Assembly (NCBI RefSeq): GCF_004359215.1
Contig: NC_090624.1
Span: 805,277-822,978 of the forward strand
Length of the DNA stretch: 17,702 nt
Origin: Bremia lactucae
Taxonomy: Eukaryota > Oomycota > Peronosporomycetes > Peronosporales > Peronosporaceae
Direction: 5' to 3'
In this document: piece by piece, positions 1 through 7,322 of the stretch
How positions within the stretch are numbered: the stretch's first letter is position 1
Layout of the letters: each line of letters opens with the position of its first letter
Notes under the pieces: generated by a model
Told to the model about the DNA's origin: nothing
What the model saw: only the letters and a program-made list of their open reading frames with translations
Databases searched by the model: none
Made by a program: the position numbers and the translations under genes

Positions 1-870
1 GCTCAAAATCTCTTCTGGTAGTTGTTCACAGCGACGTGTGAGGACCGATGAGGACTTCGACTTTCGGCAAGATGAAGTACTTTATTACTTTCATCGATGA
101 CAAATCTCGACACTGCGCAATGTATCTTATGCGCAACAAGACCGAAGTCTATAACAAGTTTGTTCACTTTGAAAAGTTAGTGAAGAATTTGCTTGGCAAT
201 TCCGTCAAGATGCTTTGCTGCGACACGGCGGCGAGTACAAGTCAGCTAAGTCGGCCAAATTCTGCGTCGATCGCGACATTGTCCAGAAGTTTACGCTCCC
301 GTATACTCCTGAACTCAACGGCGAAGCCGAACGGATGAATCGGACCCTTCTCGAGTGTGCACGGTGCATAATTAAGCATGCTGGGTTCGCCAAGTAGTGC
401 TGGGGAGAAGCAGTTATGACAGCTGTTTTTCTTCGTAACCGTCTGCAAATTCGTGCACAAGGCTCGCTTAAGACTCCACACGAGAAATGGATGAAGAAAA
501 GCCGATACTTGCAAATGTCAAGGTATTTGGCTGTCATGCGTATGTGCACGTCCCAATGGAAAAGCGCTCGTAATTGGACGTTTAAGCAAGGCTGTGCCGT
601 TTTTTCGGATTTTCGGAGCACGAAAAGGCGTATCGCTTCGAGCAACTATCAAAAGGCCAGATTATTGTAATTTTCGCGAGCTAAGTTTATGGAGAAGACA
701 TTCGACAGCGGGAAACACCGGCAAGACTCTGATAAGACAACCGAATTCCACAGCGAAATTGCGGTGACTGACGGTGAAGAAATCGGCAAAGATATGTACG
801 AAGAGTCGTCCAAAATTCCACCATTACAAGAGCAGACGCAAGAATCTGAGCAGTTGAATGCGGCTATCTG
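1..870 (+). pseudogene. Family A integrase core and acidic linker, broken
   Basis: This is the remnant of a copia integrase, which would insert the cDNA into the host genome. The first catalytic Asp sits in a His-Ser-Asp motif at 27-35, the second near 218-220, and the Glu of the N-G-x-A-E-R motif at 329-331, so the DD35E triad can still be traced. The frame is destroyed by TGA at 39-41 straight after the first Asp, a 1-nt loss just after the second Asp (near 220-225), TAG at 395-397, a frameshift near 495 and TAA at 571-573. From 689 to 871 a short open stretch reads an acidic, Ser/Glu-rich linker beginning M-E-K-T-F-D-S-G, equivalent to the M-E-D-T-F-D-S-G linker of family B. Nothing here can yield a full integrase. 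Confidence 0.8.
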
Positions 871-1071
871 AGGACTCAATCGCTTGAAAAATTGTCTCGA
901 CCATCAAGTGCTAAACAAAGGGGGCGTTTTAGTCGCGCGAGTGAAAAAAACACCAGCTCAAGGTCAACAAAGGCCTCTTGAATACATAGCTCTGCTTGCG
1001 TCGATCAAGGAAGAAGAAAAAGACTCTGCGTACACTGTAGATTCTGTGGAAGAAGTGCCGACACCATATAT
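871..1071 (+). pseudogene. Family A linker between integrase and RT, out of frame
   Basis: This stretch keeps traces of the polyprotein linker: a short acidic run and an S-A-Y-T-V-D-S-V-E-E-V-P segment near 1027-1062, matching A-A-Y-V-V-N-S-I-E-E-M-P in family B. The frame changes again near 1065 before RT begins. I see no independent gene. Confidence 0.6.
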
Positions 1072-1775
1072 ATGTCAGCTGTGGAATCCAGCAACGCCAG
1101 CAAGTGGAAGGAAGCGTGCACATCCGAGTTTAAATCGCTGACCAAGAATGAGACACGGGAGCTTGTGGTCTTGCCACGCGGCCAAAACGCTATAAGCAGT
1201 AAGTGTGTGTACAAGGTAAACCAAACTGCTGATGGACTCATCGAGCGATATAAGGCACGCCTCGTTGCAAAAGGTTTTCTGCAGAAGTACGGAGTGGACT
1301 TTGAAGAGACATTCGCCCTTGTGGCCAAGTTTACATCAATTCGGATTATTCTGAGTATAGCGGCTCAGCATGTCCTGGTTCTACACCAGATGGATGTCAA
1401 GACAGCATTTCTTAATTGTTTGCTGGATGAAGAAATTTACATGACGCAGCCTGAAGGTTTTATCAGCTCGGAGTATCCGGATCATGTGTGCAAGCTCAAG
1501 CGTGCACTCAACGGCTTTAAGCAGTCTCCCCGAATGTGGAACAAACAATTGTCGAGTTTATGCGCAAGACTGGATTTACCAAGTGTGAAATGGACCATTG
1601 TGTGTACGTCAAGGGCGACGAAATGACCATGATATTTGTGGTGATCTACGTCGACGATCTAATTCTTGCGTGCAGCAATATAGCTTTACCTGAGGCGACA
1701 AAGCGTGCTTTGAGTAAGCGATCTGATAAGTCCGACTTAGGTGAGCTGAAGTTCTGTCTCGGAATGCAAGTCTAG
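1072..1775 (+). pseudogene. Family A reverse transcriptase domain, one frameshift
   Basis: This is a copia RT (RVT_2 type), the polymerase that copies the element RNA into cDNA. In order it shows the N-terminal K-W-K-E-A-C and [12 protein letters not shown] motifs, the Q-M-D-V-K-T-A-F motif-A region around 1389-1413 with the catalytic Asp, the Q-S-P-R-M-W-N-K motif near 1522-1545, and the Y-V-D-D catalytic motif at 1647-1658. The first frame runs to about 1545. One A is then missing in the run after W-N-K, and the continuation is read in another frame (1536-1775), ending at TAG 1773-1775. The active-site residues are present but on two frames. Confidence 0.85.
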
Positions 1776-2161
1776 CGAAATGACGAGTCTGGAGATGTGT
1801 CAATGTGGCAAACCACGTTTCTGCAGTCGATTCTTACCAAGTACGGCATGCAGGATTGCAAGCCTGTAAGAACGCCTCAAGATATTGAATAAAAGCTGAC
1901 CAAGGCTATATGTGAAGCTGGCTGCAAGCACCACGAGACGATAAATAACGTTCGGTATTGCAGTGCTGTTGGTGCTTTAACGTCCCTGCTTGTTGGTACT
2001 CGCCCGGACCTTGCTGCCGCTGTGGGACTCAAACTCAGTATGCTGCTGATCCTTGCCCGACTCACTGGCAAGCTCTTAAGCGTGTTAATAGGTACCTGCA
2101 AGCGACTTCAACACATGGACATCGATTTTCAGAATCCGGTTGCAGTTAATTAGTAGGCTAT
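1776..2161 (+). pseudogene. Family A RT/RNase H connection, stops and frameshifts
   Basis: Translations in shifting frames recover the copia connection segment: a K-P-V-R-T-P-Q-D motif near 1860-1885, followed by a stop (TAA near 1889), and T-R-P-D-L-A-A-A-V-G near 2000-2028, after which the frame is lost. There are several stops (TAG 1773, TAA near 1889, TAA/TAG near 2149-2155). It is non-functional. Confidence 0.7.
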
Positions 2162-2665
2162 TTGGATGCTGACTGGGCAGGTGACATCGAATTAAGACGA
2201 AGCACTAGTGGATACGTGTTTGTACTGAACAAAGCGTGCGTCAGCTGGCGCAGTAAGGAACAACGGACAGTTGCACTATCTTCAACTGAGACTGAGTTCA
2301 TGGCACTATCAGACGCTACCCAAGAGGCGGTTTGGCTTAAGGCTTTTATGCACGAACTCGGCGAAGTCTCAAGCAATGAACCTGTGAATGTGTACGAAAC
2401 TAATCAAGGTGCAATTGCGTTGGCCAAGAACTCCGAATTCCACAAGCGCACCAAGCATATCGACATTCGATACCATTTCGTTCATGAGAAGGTTGAAGAT
2501 GGTCATGTGATATTTGAGAGCTGCCGACATTCGATACCATTTCGTTCATGAGAAGGTTGAAGATGGTCATGTGATATTATAGAGCTGCCGACACTCGAAA
2601 TGTTAGCAGATTTTATGACCAAGCCGATTTCTGCAATTCAGTACAGCGCTCTACGATCGAATTAA
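2162..2665 (+). pseudogene. Family A RNase H domain and C-terminus, catalytic residue lost
   Basis: This is the RNase H domain, which would degrade the RNA strand of the RNA:DNA hybrid. The A-D-W-A-G-D motif at the start and S-S-T-E-T-E-F near 2279-2299 supply the first catalytic Asp and Glu. The next catalytic position, normally Y-E-D-N-Q-G, reads Y-E-T-N-Q-G, with Thr (ACT) at 2399-2401. The K-H-I-D-I-R-Y-H motif is present near 2452-2475. A 64-bp tandem duplication (2461-2588) then breaks the frame. The C-terminal L-A-D-F-M-T-K-P-I motif is readable near 2602-2628, with the natural stop TAA at 2663-2665. This copy is doubly dead. Confidence 0.8.
2461..2588 (+). repeat. 64-bp tandem duplication inside family A RNase H
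   Basis: Positions 2461-2524 and 2525-2588 are adjacent direct copies of 64 bp, differing only near their ends (TTTGAGAG against TTATAGAG). As 64 is not a multiple of three, the duplication shifts the pol frame. Confidence 0.95.
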
Positions 2666-2779
2666 GGCATACAACGTTCAATCGCTGTCGGGTCTAGTAG
2701 GAGCGAAGTTCAAAGAGCGTCTCGAGCAGCAACGTTACCGGTAAGTACCAGATTAGTAACAGTATGCTAATCCTACCGG

Positions 2780-2834
2780 GGTTGTCTGAAATGGTCGTCC
2801 AAAGGTGGTTGTCCGAAAGCGGTTGTCTGACGGC
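2780..2834 (+). repeat. Four-copy degenerate 14-bp minisatellite
   Basis: Units starting at 2780, 2793, 2807 and 2821 follow the pattern GGTYGTCYRAARGY, with spacings of 13, 14 and 14 bp. They lie immediately upstream of the TGACGTCA palindrome. Confidence 0.75.
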
Positions 2835-2837
2835 GGG

Positions 2838-2849
2838 AATGACGTCATT
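2838..2849. promoter_or_regulatory. Perfect 12-bp palindrome with CRE/ATF-type core
   Basis: AATGACGTCATT is a perfect palindrome. Its TGACGTCA core is the classical CRE/ATF bZIP site. It lies in the non-coding tail of family A, 16 bp before the B LTR. A regulatory role is inferred from the motif only. Confidence 0.4.
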
Positions 2850-2865
2850 GAAATAAAGTCATTGG

Positions 2866-3190
2866 TGTTGTCAAGGATGCGCCTCGACATGCACAAGACT
2901 AACCGGTAAAGTACCGGCGGATCATCGACACGCACGACAGCGACATCTGCATGCGACAGCACAACAGATGGTTCCGCGAACGTTCGAAGATCTTCTTCAA
3001 GATGCGCAAATGATCATAATCAAGATGGGACCTCCACGTGGTAGAAGCTAATTGGCTAGAATGGATGAAGCCGGTAAGTAAATCCAGTAGAGAATCCAGT
3101 AGGCTTAGAGGTAGCAAACGGTTTGCGAACTAAGGACCTTTAATATATTTACTTTGCATTTTGCCAACTAGTGCTCACTTGACCTTTACA
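2866..3190 (+). repeat. Family B LTR 1 (5' LTR of unit 0)
   Basis: This 325-bp LTR begins TGTTGTC and ends TTTACA, with canonical TG...CA ends. It contains the near-palindromic stem CCGGTA-AAG-TACCGG (2903-2917), CCACGTGG (3034-3041), a 12-bp-period direct repeat AATCCAGTAG (3081 and 3093) and the inverted repeat GCAAAC-G-GTTTGC (3114-3126). It is the most divergent of the four LTRs and the only one followed by a PBS. Confidence 0.92.
3142..3188 (+). promoter_or_regulatory. Possible LTR core promoter: TATA-like box and oomycete Inr-like motif
   Basis: AATATATTT at 3142-3150 lies about 30 bp before GCTCACTTGACCTTT (3173-3187). By eye the latter matches about 12 of 16 positions of the oomycete initiator consensus GCTCATTYYNCAWTTT. 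Both motifs are kept in the other LTRs. A start here would leave a very short R/U5, which makes the assignment uncertain. Confidence 0.35.
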
Positions 3191-3193
3191 TTA

Positions 3194-3212
3194 GGTTATG
3201 AGCCCAAGACCC
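3194..3212 (+). promoter_or_regulatory. Putative primer-binding site, internal initiator-tRNA type
   Basis: Three bases after the LTR comes GGTTATGAGCCC. Its complement GGGCTCATAACC matches the anticodon arm, with the CAU anticodon, of initiator-Met tRNAs such as the yeast one. There is no TGG matching a tRNA 3' CCA end. Drosophila copia and yeast Ty5 are known to prime from a cleaved initiator-Met tRNA at such an internal site. The first ATG of the polyprotein lies within this site. Units 1-3 lack it. Confidence 0.6.
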
Positions 3213-5399
3213 GCAGACTCTGCCGCCCCCGCCCCTGCCTTCGCCTTAGCCATGGACACTGCTGTGACCACGACCGCCCGCATCAACAAGCTCGACGGAT
3301 CGAACTTCCACTTGTGGAAATTCAAGATGCAGATGGTGCTGGAGGAGCGGGACCTATGGGACGTGGTAAGCGGGGAGGTGAAGCCTGAGCACCTGTTGAA
3401 CCCGTTGGACCAAGCGACTTACAAGCGTAAGTCCCGCAAGGCCATGGCGATAATCTGTCTTGCGATGGAGGACTCGCAGCTACCTTTGGTTCGATCGGCA
3501 AACGGCGCGCATGATGCATGGTCGCGTCTTGAAGGGCATTTCGAGAAGAAGAGTTTGGCGAACAAGCTCTTCTTACGTCGACGCTTTTTCACAACGATGA
3601 TGGACGAAGGTGATGACGTGCTTCAGCACATCAACAAGATCAAGACATTGGCGGAACAGCTGGACGCAGTCGGCGCTCCGGTCAGTGAGGATGATCTGGT
3701 TATCACGCTTCTTGCAAGTCTTAGCGAGTCATACGCGTTCCTGATTACGGCGTTGGAGTCAAGATCCGACTCGTTGTCGTGGGAGCTCGTGACGTCTCGG
3801 CTTATGCATGAAGATATGAAACGCAAGGAACAAGGTGGCGGCGTCGATGGAGCCGCGCACGGGCAAGGACAAGCGTTTATGACTACGGACAACGGACGGC
3901 GCAAGGGACGTCAACCGCCTGCTAAGGCTGGCAGTGCGTGCCATTATTGTGGAGAGCACGGGCATTGGATCGCCAAGTGCCCGGTGCGAATTCGTGAGAA
4001 TGCTGATCGGCAACGACCAGCACAGCGTGCAAACATCGCGCAGAGTGAAGACGACTCTGGCGATTTTCTATTTTCAGCTGGTGGTAATTCAGGAACCTCG
4101 AATTCGAGTTGCGTATGGCTGGTCGACTCGGGTGCTACGCAGCACATGACTTTTTCGAAAGAATTTATGATGAACTACAAGGATATTTCTCCGGTGGATG
4201 TTCGTCTAGCTGACGACGGTGTTGTTCAGGCGATCGGGACTGGTGACATTGTAATGTCTATGAAGACGCCTCAAGGAATTAAAAAGGGTAAGCTTCGCGG
4301 GGTATGGCACATACCGAAGTTATCGCGCAACCTTTTCTCCGTTGGACGCTTTACAAAGGATGTTGGACCAGTCACGTTTGAAAGCGATGGCTGTTTTGTC
4401 AAGGCCAAAGGAATGCAGTGGAAGCTTGGAGATCGAGAGGGCAAAGGGCTATTCAAGTTATGCATGACGCCTGTCAATACTGACGAAGCCAATGTGACAA
4501 GCTCGTCGGGATGTCATGGGGACACCAACTCGTACCTCTGGCACCTTCGACTTGGGCACATTGGATATAGTGGTCTTGACACTATCGTCAAAAGAAACTA
4601 TGGTGTTGGCATTGATCTTGCGTCGATCAAGCAGTGGGAGCTATGCGATAGTTGTGCACTAGGCAAACAAACGCGAGTGAGTTTTATGCCAAAGTCGCCT
4701 CATCGTGCAAAGAAAATGTTGGAAGTTATTCACAGCGATGTGTGCGGACCTATGCAGTCAACAACTTTTAGCGGCAAGCGGTACTTTGTCACTTTCACGG
4801 ACGAGTACTCGCACTATACCACAGTATTTTTGCTGAAGAACAAGTCAGAAGTTGCTGACAAATTTGCTGAGTTTGTTGCGTTTGCTGAAACTCAGACTGG
4901 CAACGTCGTTAAAGCTCTTCGCTGCGATAATGGTGGCGAGTACACTTCAGGTGAAATGGCCAAGTTCTGTAAGCGGCGAGGTATCGAGCAAAAGTTCACA
5001 CCGCCTTATGCATCACAGCTTAATGGAGTGGCCGAGCGCATGAACAGGACGCTGGTGGAATGTGCAAGATGTATGATCAAGCATGCTGGACTGCCGAAGA
5101 CATATTGGGGTGAAGCAGTTATGACCTCTGCTTTTCTCCGAAATCGTTGCCCAACTCGAGGAATTGTCATGGATAAGTCACCGTACCAAGTTTGGACTGG
5201 AAGAAAACCTGTGCTGACAAATCTTAAAGTGTTTGGATGTCATGCCTTTGTAACGGTTCCCAAAGAAAAACGCAGCAAGTTTGACGCTCGGTCGGTACGC
5301 TGTCGGTTTCTAGGCTGTTCTAAGCATGAGAAAGCGTATCGATTCAAAGAAGTGGAAAGTAATCGTGTGCGATGCAAAGTATATGGAAGACACATTTGA
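3198..5399 (+). CDS. Family B Gag-protease-integrase polyprotein, open, truncated before RT
   Basis: 733 codons stay open, covering the 5' half of a copia polyprotein. A copia Gag N-terminus (I-N-K-L-D-G-S-N-F, residues 29-37) is followed by a UBN2-like Gag body to about residue 215 and a CX2CX4HX4C zinc knuckle (C248, C251, H256, C261) for RNA packaging. The aspartic protease motif D-S-G is at residues 310-312. The integrase has its HHCC zinc site (H449, H454, C483, C486) and the catalytic triad D514, D577, E613 with DD35E spacing. The frame ends at TGA 5397-5399 because of a frameshift in the linker, so RT/RNase H are lost. The ATG at 3198 overlaps the PBS. The second in-frame ATG at 3252 has better context (GCCATGG) and starts where copia Gags usually start. 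It may yield Gag/PR/IN but cannot support reverse transcription. Confidence 0.9.
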   Translation: MSPRPADSAAPAPAFALAMDTAVTTTARINKLDGSNFHLWKFKMQMVLEERDLWDVVSGEVKPEHLLNPLDQATYKRKSRKAMAIICLAMEDSQLPLVRSANGAHDAWSRLEGHFEKKSLANKLFLRRRFFTTMMDEGDDVLQHINKIKTLAEQLDAVGAPVSEDDLVITLLASLSESYAFLITALESRSDSLSWELVTSRLMHEDMKRKEQGGGVDGAAHGQGQAFMTTDNGRRKGRQPPAKAGSACHYCGEHGHWIAKCPVRIRENADRQRPAQRANIAQSEDDSGDFLFSAGGNSGTSNSSCVWLVDSGATQHMTFSKEFMMNYKDISPVDVRLADDGVVQAIGTGDIVMSMKTPQGIKKGKLRGVWHIPKLSRNLFSVGRFTKDVGPVTFESDGCFVKAKGMQWKLGDREGKGLFKLCMTPVNTDEANVTSSSGCHGDTNSYLWHLRLGHIGYSGLDTIVKRNYGVGIDLASIKQWELCDSCALGKQTRVSFMPKSPHRAKKMLEVIHSDVCGPMQSTTFSGKRYFVTFTDEYSHYTTVFLLKNKSEVADKFAEFVAFAETQTGNVVKALRCDNGGEYTSGEMAKFCKRRGIEQKFTPPYASQLNGVAERMNRTLVECARCMIKHAGLPKTYWGEAVMTSAFLRNRCPTRGIVMDKSPYQVWTGRKPVLTNLKVFGCHAFVTVPKEKRSKFDARSVRCRFLGCSKHEKAYRFKEVESNRVRCKVYGRHI

Positions 5400-5785
5400 C
5401 AGTGGGAGGGGCGACCGTCGCAAGAGTGAGGTCTTGTTTAAGATGATGATAAAGCGACAGATCAGGACTCCCCACATCACGACCAAACGGACCACGAAGA
5501 ATCTGCGCAGGACAAAGAAGTTAAGACAGGCACTGAGCTACACCAGAGAACCCAATCGCTCGAAAAAGCGACTGAAGTGCCACGACCAAAACGAACAAAT
5601 CGTTACCAGTCGCTTGAAGAAATGTCAGCCACAGCTCAAGACTTTGAGGCTGCGTATGTTGTGAATTCAATAGAAGAAATGCCGACAACATTCAAGTCGG
5701 CACTGGAATCCAACAACGCAGCTAATGGAAGGAGGCGGGCAGCTTAGAAATGGATTCACTGCAAAAGAATGAGACTTGAACGCTT
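5355..5785 (+). pseudogene. Unit 0 linker between integrase and RT, frameshifted
   Basis: The conserved linker begins M-E-D-T-F-D-S-G at 5382, which is +1 relative to the integrase frame. The frame returns to the original one near 5442 (D-D-D-K-A-T-D) and reads an acidic, Gln/Glu-rich linker and A-K/N-W-type RT N-terminus up to TAG 5745-5747. Another 1-nt loss near 5724 (GCTAATGG for GCTAAGTGG) and TGA at 5777-5779 follow. The +1/-1 pair recurs in units 1 and 3. Confidence 0.7.
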
Positions 5786-6151
5786 GTGCCTTTGCCGAAA
5801 GGACGTAATGTAATAGGCAATCGATGGGTGTTTCGCGTCAAGGAAAACCAAGATGGTGAAGTCGAGCGATACAATGCGCGTCTAGTGGCGAAAGGTTTCG
5901 CCATTAAGTTTTCATGCTTTGTCTTAAGTTTGCGCCGGTGGTTCCGTTTACGTGTTTCGATTAAACGAGATGATCAAGAGATGATCTTCGTTGCGCTCTA
6001 CGTCGATGACCTGATTCTGTCAAGCAGTACCAGCAAGATGCTTCAAGAAACCAAGCAAGCGCTGAATCGCCGATTCGTAATGACAGATTGGGTCAGCTCA
6101 AGTATTTTCTTGGAATTGAAGTTGATCAAGATTTCAAGACTGAAACACTGA
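5786..6151 (+). pseudogene. Unit 0 RT remnant with deleted polymerase core
   Basis: This open stretch reads the RT N-terminus ([20 protein letters not shown]). After about 5908 it enters roughly 55 bases of unrelated or scrambled sequence, then resumes at K-R-D-D-Q-E-M-I-F and reaches Y-V-D-D at 5999-6010. Compared with unit 1, about 268 bp net are missing, removing the Q-M-D-V-K-T-A-F motif-A block with the first catalytic Asp and the Q-S-P-R-M-W-N-K block. One base is lost in T-D-M-G-Q-L near 6087, moving the rest to another frame. It cannot be a polymerase. Confidence 0.85.
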
Positions 6152-6880
6152 CAATGCTGCAGACGGAGTTTGCAAGTGATATTCTGACCAAGTTTAACAT
6201 GGAAAATAGTAAGCCTGTCAGGACGCCTCAGGATCCAGGTCTCAAGCTGACTAAGTCCATGTGTGAAGGTGGATACGAGCACAGCAAGACTATGGTCGGT
6301 GTGCCGTATAGAAATGCTGTTGGCTGCCTAATGTACCTTATGGTCGGGTCGGCACACACCCGGATCTCGCTGCAGCAGTTGGGGTGCTTAGCCAATTCGC
6401 GGCAGACCCATGTCCGACACATTGGCAAGCTTTAAAAAGGGTCTTCAGGTATATTCAAAACACAAGGACGCACGGCATCGAGTTTCAAGCATCAAGTCAG
6501 GATGGACTGCAAGGATTTTAGATGCGGACTAGGCCGGAGACACGATGTCGGAAGAAGTACAAGCGGCTACGCCTTTATGATGAGCGGGCGGATGTGTAAG
6601 CTGGAAGAGCAAGAAACAATGCACGGTAGCACTGTCGTCAACGGAAGCCGAGTACATGGCGCGCTCAGAAGCGACACAGAAGGCAGTGTGGCTTAAGACT
6701 TTTCTGATCGAGCTTGGTGAGCTGCATAAGAATGGTGCGGTCAAGATCTACGAAGATAACCAAGGCTCAATTGCACTGGCCAAGAATCCACAGTTTCATA
6801 AGAGGATTAAGCATATCGAGATTCGCTATCACTTCGTACGCGAAAAGGTTAAAGATGGCTAAGTTGTCTTGGAATACATT
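6088..6880 (+). pseudogene. Unit 0 RT/RNase H connection and RNase H, multiple frameshifts
   Basis: The connection reads in frame from 6088 ([11 protein letters not shown]) through N-A-V-G-C-L-M-Y-L-M-V. At about 6345 GTCGGGTCGG replaces GTCGAC and the frame is lost. RNase H is recovered only in its second half, 6656-6862 (S-E-A-T-Q-K-A-V-W-L, Y-E-D-N-Q-G-S-I, K-H-I-E-I-R-Y-H), ending at TAA 6860-6862 well before the expected C-terminus. The indels at 6087, about 6345, the G-A-T-G-C-G-G region near 6518 and the AAGAAACAATG run near 6610 are shared with unit 1. Confidence 0.82.
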
Positions 6881-6996
6881 TCGACGACCAACATGCTAGC
6901 GGACCTCATGACAAAGCCAATTCCTGCGACTCAGTTTTGCGTGCTTCGAAACAAGATTGGTGTTCAAGGACCAGAAGCTACCGAGTCGAGTGGGAG
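6863..6996 (+). pseudogene. Unit 0 polyprotein C-terminal tail and polypurine tract
   Basis: After the premature TAA the same frame continues through V-V-L-E-Y, L-A-D-L-M-T-K-P-I (6895-6921) and E-S-S-G-S, crosses the polypurine tract GAGTCGAGTGGGAG (6983-6996) and enters the LTR, where TAA near 7031 would be the natural stop. The tract primes plus-strand DNA in this class and sits directly against the LTR start. Confidence 0.7.
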
Positions 6997-7322
6997 TGTT
7001 GTCAAGGATGCGCCTCGAAATGCACAAGACTAACCGGTAAAGTATCGGTGGATCATCGACATCGCACGACAGCGACATCTGCATGAAACAGCACAACAGA
7101 TGGTTCCGCGAACGTTCGATGATCTTCTTCAAGATGCGCGAATGATCATGTTCAAGATGGGACCTCCACGTGGTAGAAGTTAATTGGCTACAATGGATGA
7201 AGCCGGTTAGTAAATCCAGTAGAGTATCCAGTAGGCTTAGAGGTAGCAAACGGTTTGCTAACTAAAGACCTTTCATATATTTACTTTGCATTTTGCCAAC
7301 TAGTGCTCACTTGACCTTTACA
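6997..7322 (+). repeat. Family B LTR 2 (shared by units 0 and 1)
   Basis: This 326-bp TG...CA LTR is preceded by the polypurine tract. It differs from LTR 1 by roughly 18 positions by eye and from LTR 3 by about 4. Its end at 7322 is followed not by a PBS but directly by inverted RT sequence. Confidence 0.92.

Larger units (their letters stand above)
1..2865 (+). mobile_element. Family A Ty1/copia retrotransposon, 3' part, heavily decayed
   Basis: Copia-order pol remnants (integrase, acidic linker, RT, RNase H) follow each other on the plus strand, so this is a Ty1/copia (Pseudoviridae-type) element and not gypsy, in which integrase would follow RNase H. The 5' part (LTR, gag, protease) lies outside the window. 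The reading frame is broken repeatedly. The protein differs clearly from family B downstream, for example in the segment after the first integrase Asp and in the RNase H. The 3' end is cut by the family B LTR at 2866, so B probably inserted into A's 3' non-coding tail or LTR. No complete A LTR is visible. Confidence 0.85.
2666..2865 (+). other. Family A 3' non-coding tail, possibly truncated LTR
   Basis: The 200 bp between the family A pol stop and the family B LTR hold no coding signal. They contain a degenerate 14-bp repeat, the palindrome AATGACGTCATT (2838-2849) and AATAAA (2852-2857), as expected for regulatory or LTR sequence. A polypurine tract and a TG LTR start cannot be placed with confidence; a purine run with TGTCTG near 2776-2786 is one candidate. 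The last five bases, ATTGG (2861-2865), would be the left target-site duplication of the B array, but its right partner is not in the window. Confidence 0.5.
2866..7322 (+). mobile_element. Family B copia element, unit 0 (LTR to LTR)
   Basis: This is the only unit here with both LTRs, a PBS and gag. Its order is LTR (2866-3190), PBS (3194-3212), gag-PR-IN open frame (3198-5399), frameshifted linker, RT lacking its core, broken RNase H, polypurine tract (6983-6996) and LTR (6997-7322). The 5' half is open over 2.2 kb, while the 3' half carries many indels that it shares with unit 1. The two LTRs differ at roughly 18 positions by eye, far more than the second and third LTRs differ from each other, so the unit looks like a chimera of an older 5' part and a recently homogenised 3' part. 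Confidence 0.85.

Noticed and set aside
205..645. Minus-strand open frame of 146 codons over family A integrase
   Set aside because: It is the shadow of the plus-strand integrase remnant, with no recognisable domain and no support in family B.
3322..4147. Minus-strand open frames under gag
   Set aside because: They are antisense shadows of a well-supported Gag frame with zinc knuckle, and show no motifs.
3198..5399. Complete autonomous retrotransposon
   Set aside because: The 5' half is open, but RT lacks its core and RNase H is frameshifted, so the unit cannot replicate on its own.
5326..5664. Arg/Lys-rich 112-codon frame, also seen at 8945 and 16741
   Set aside because: Only its M-E-D-T-F-D-S-G part belongs to the element. 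The basic tail is the acidic linker read in the wrong frame, so it is not a separate nucleic-acid-binding protein.
6896..7249. Minus-strand 117-codon frame recurring at each LTR (6896, 10783, 14703)
   Set aside because: It recurs only because the LTR recurs. It overlaps the polypurine tract and LTR and has no domain; stops differ in LTR 1.
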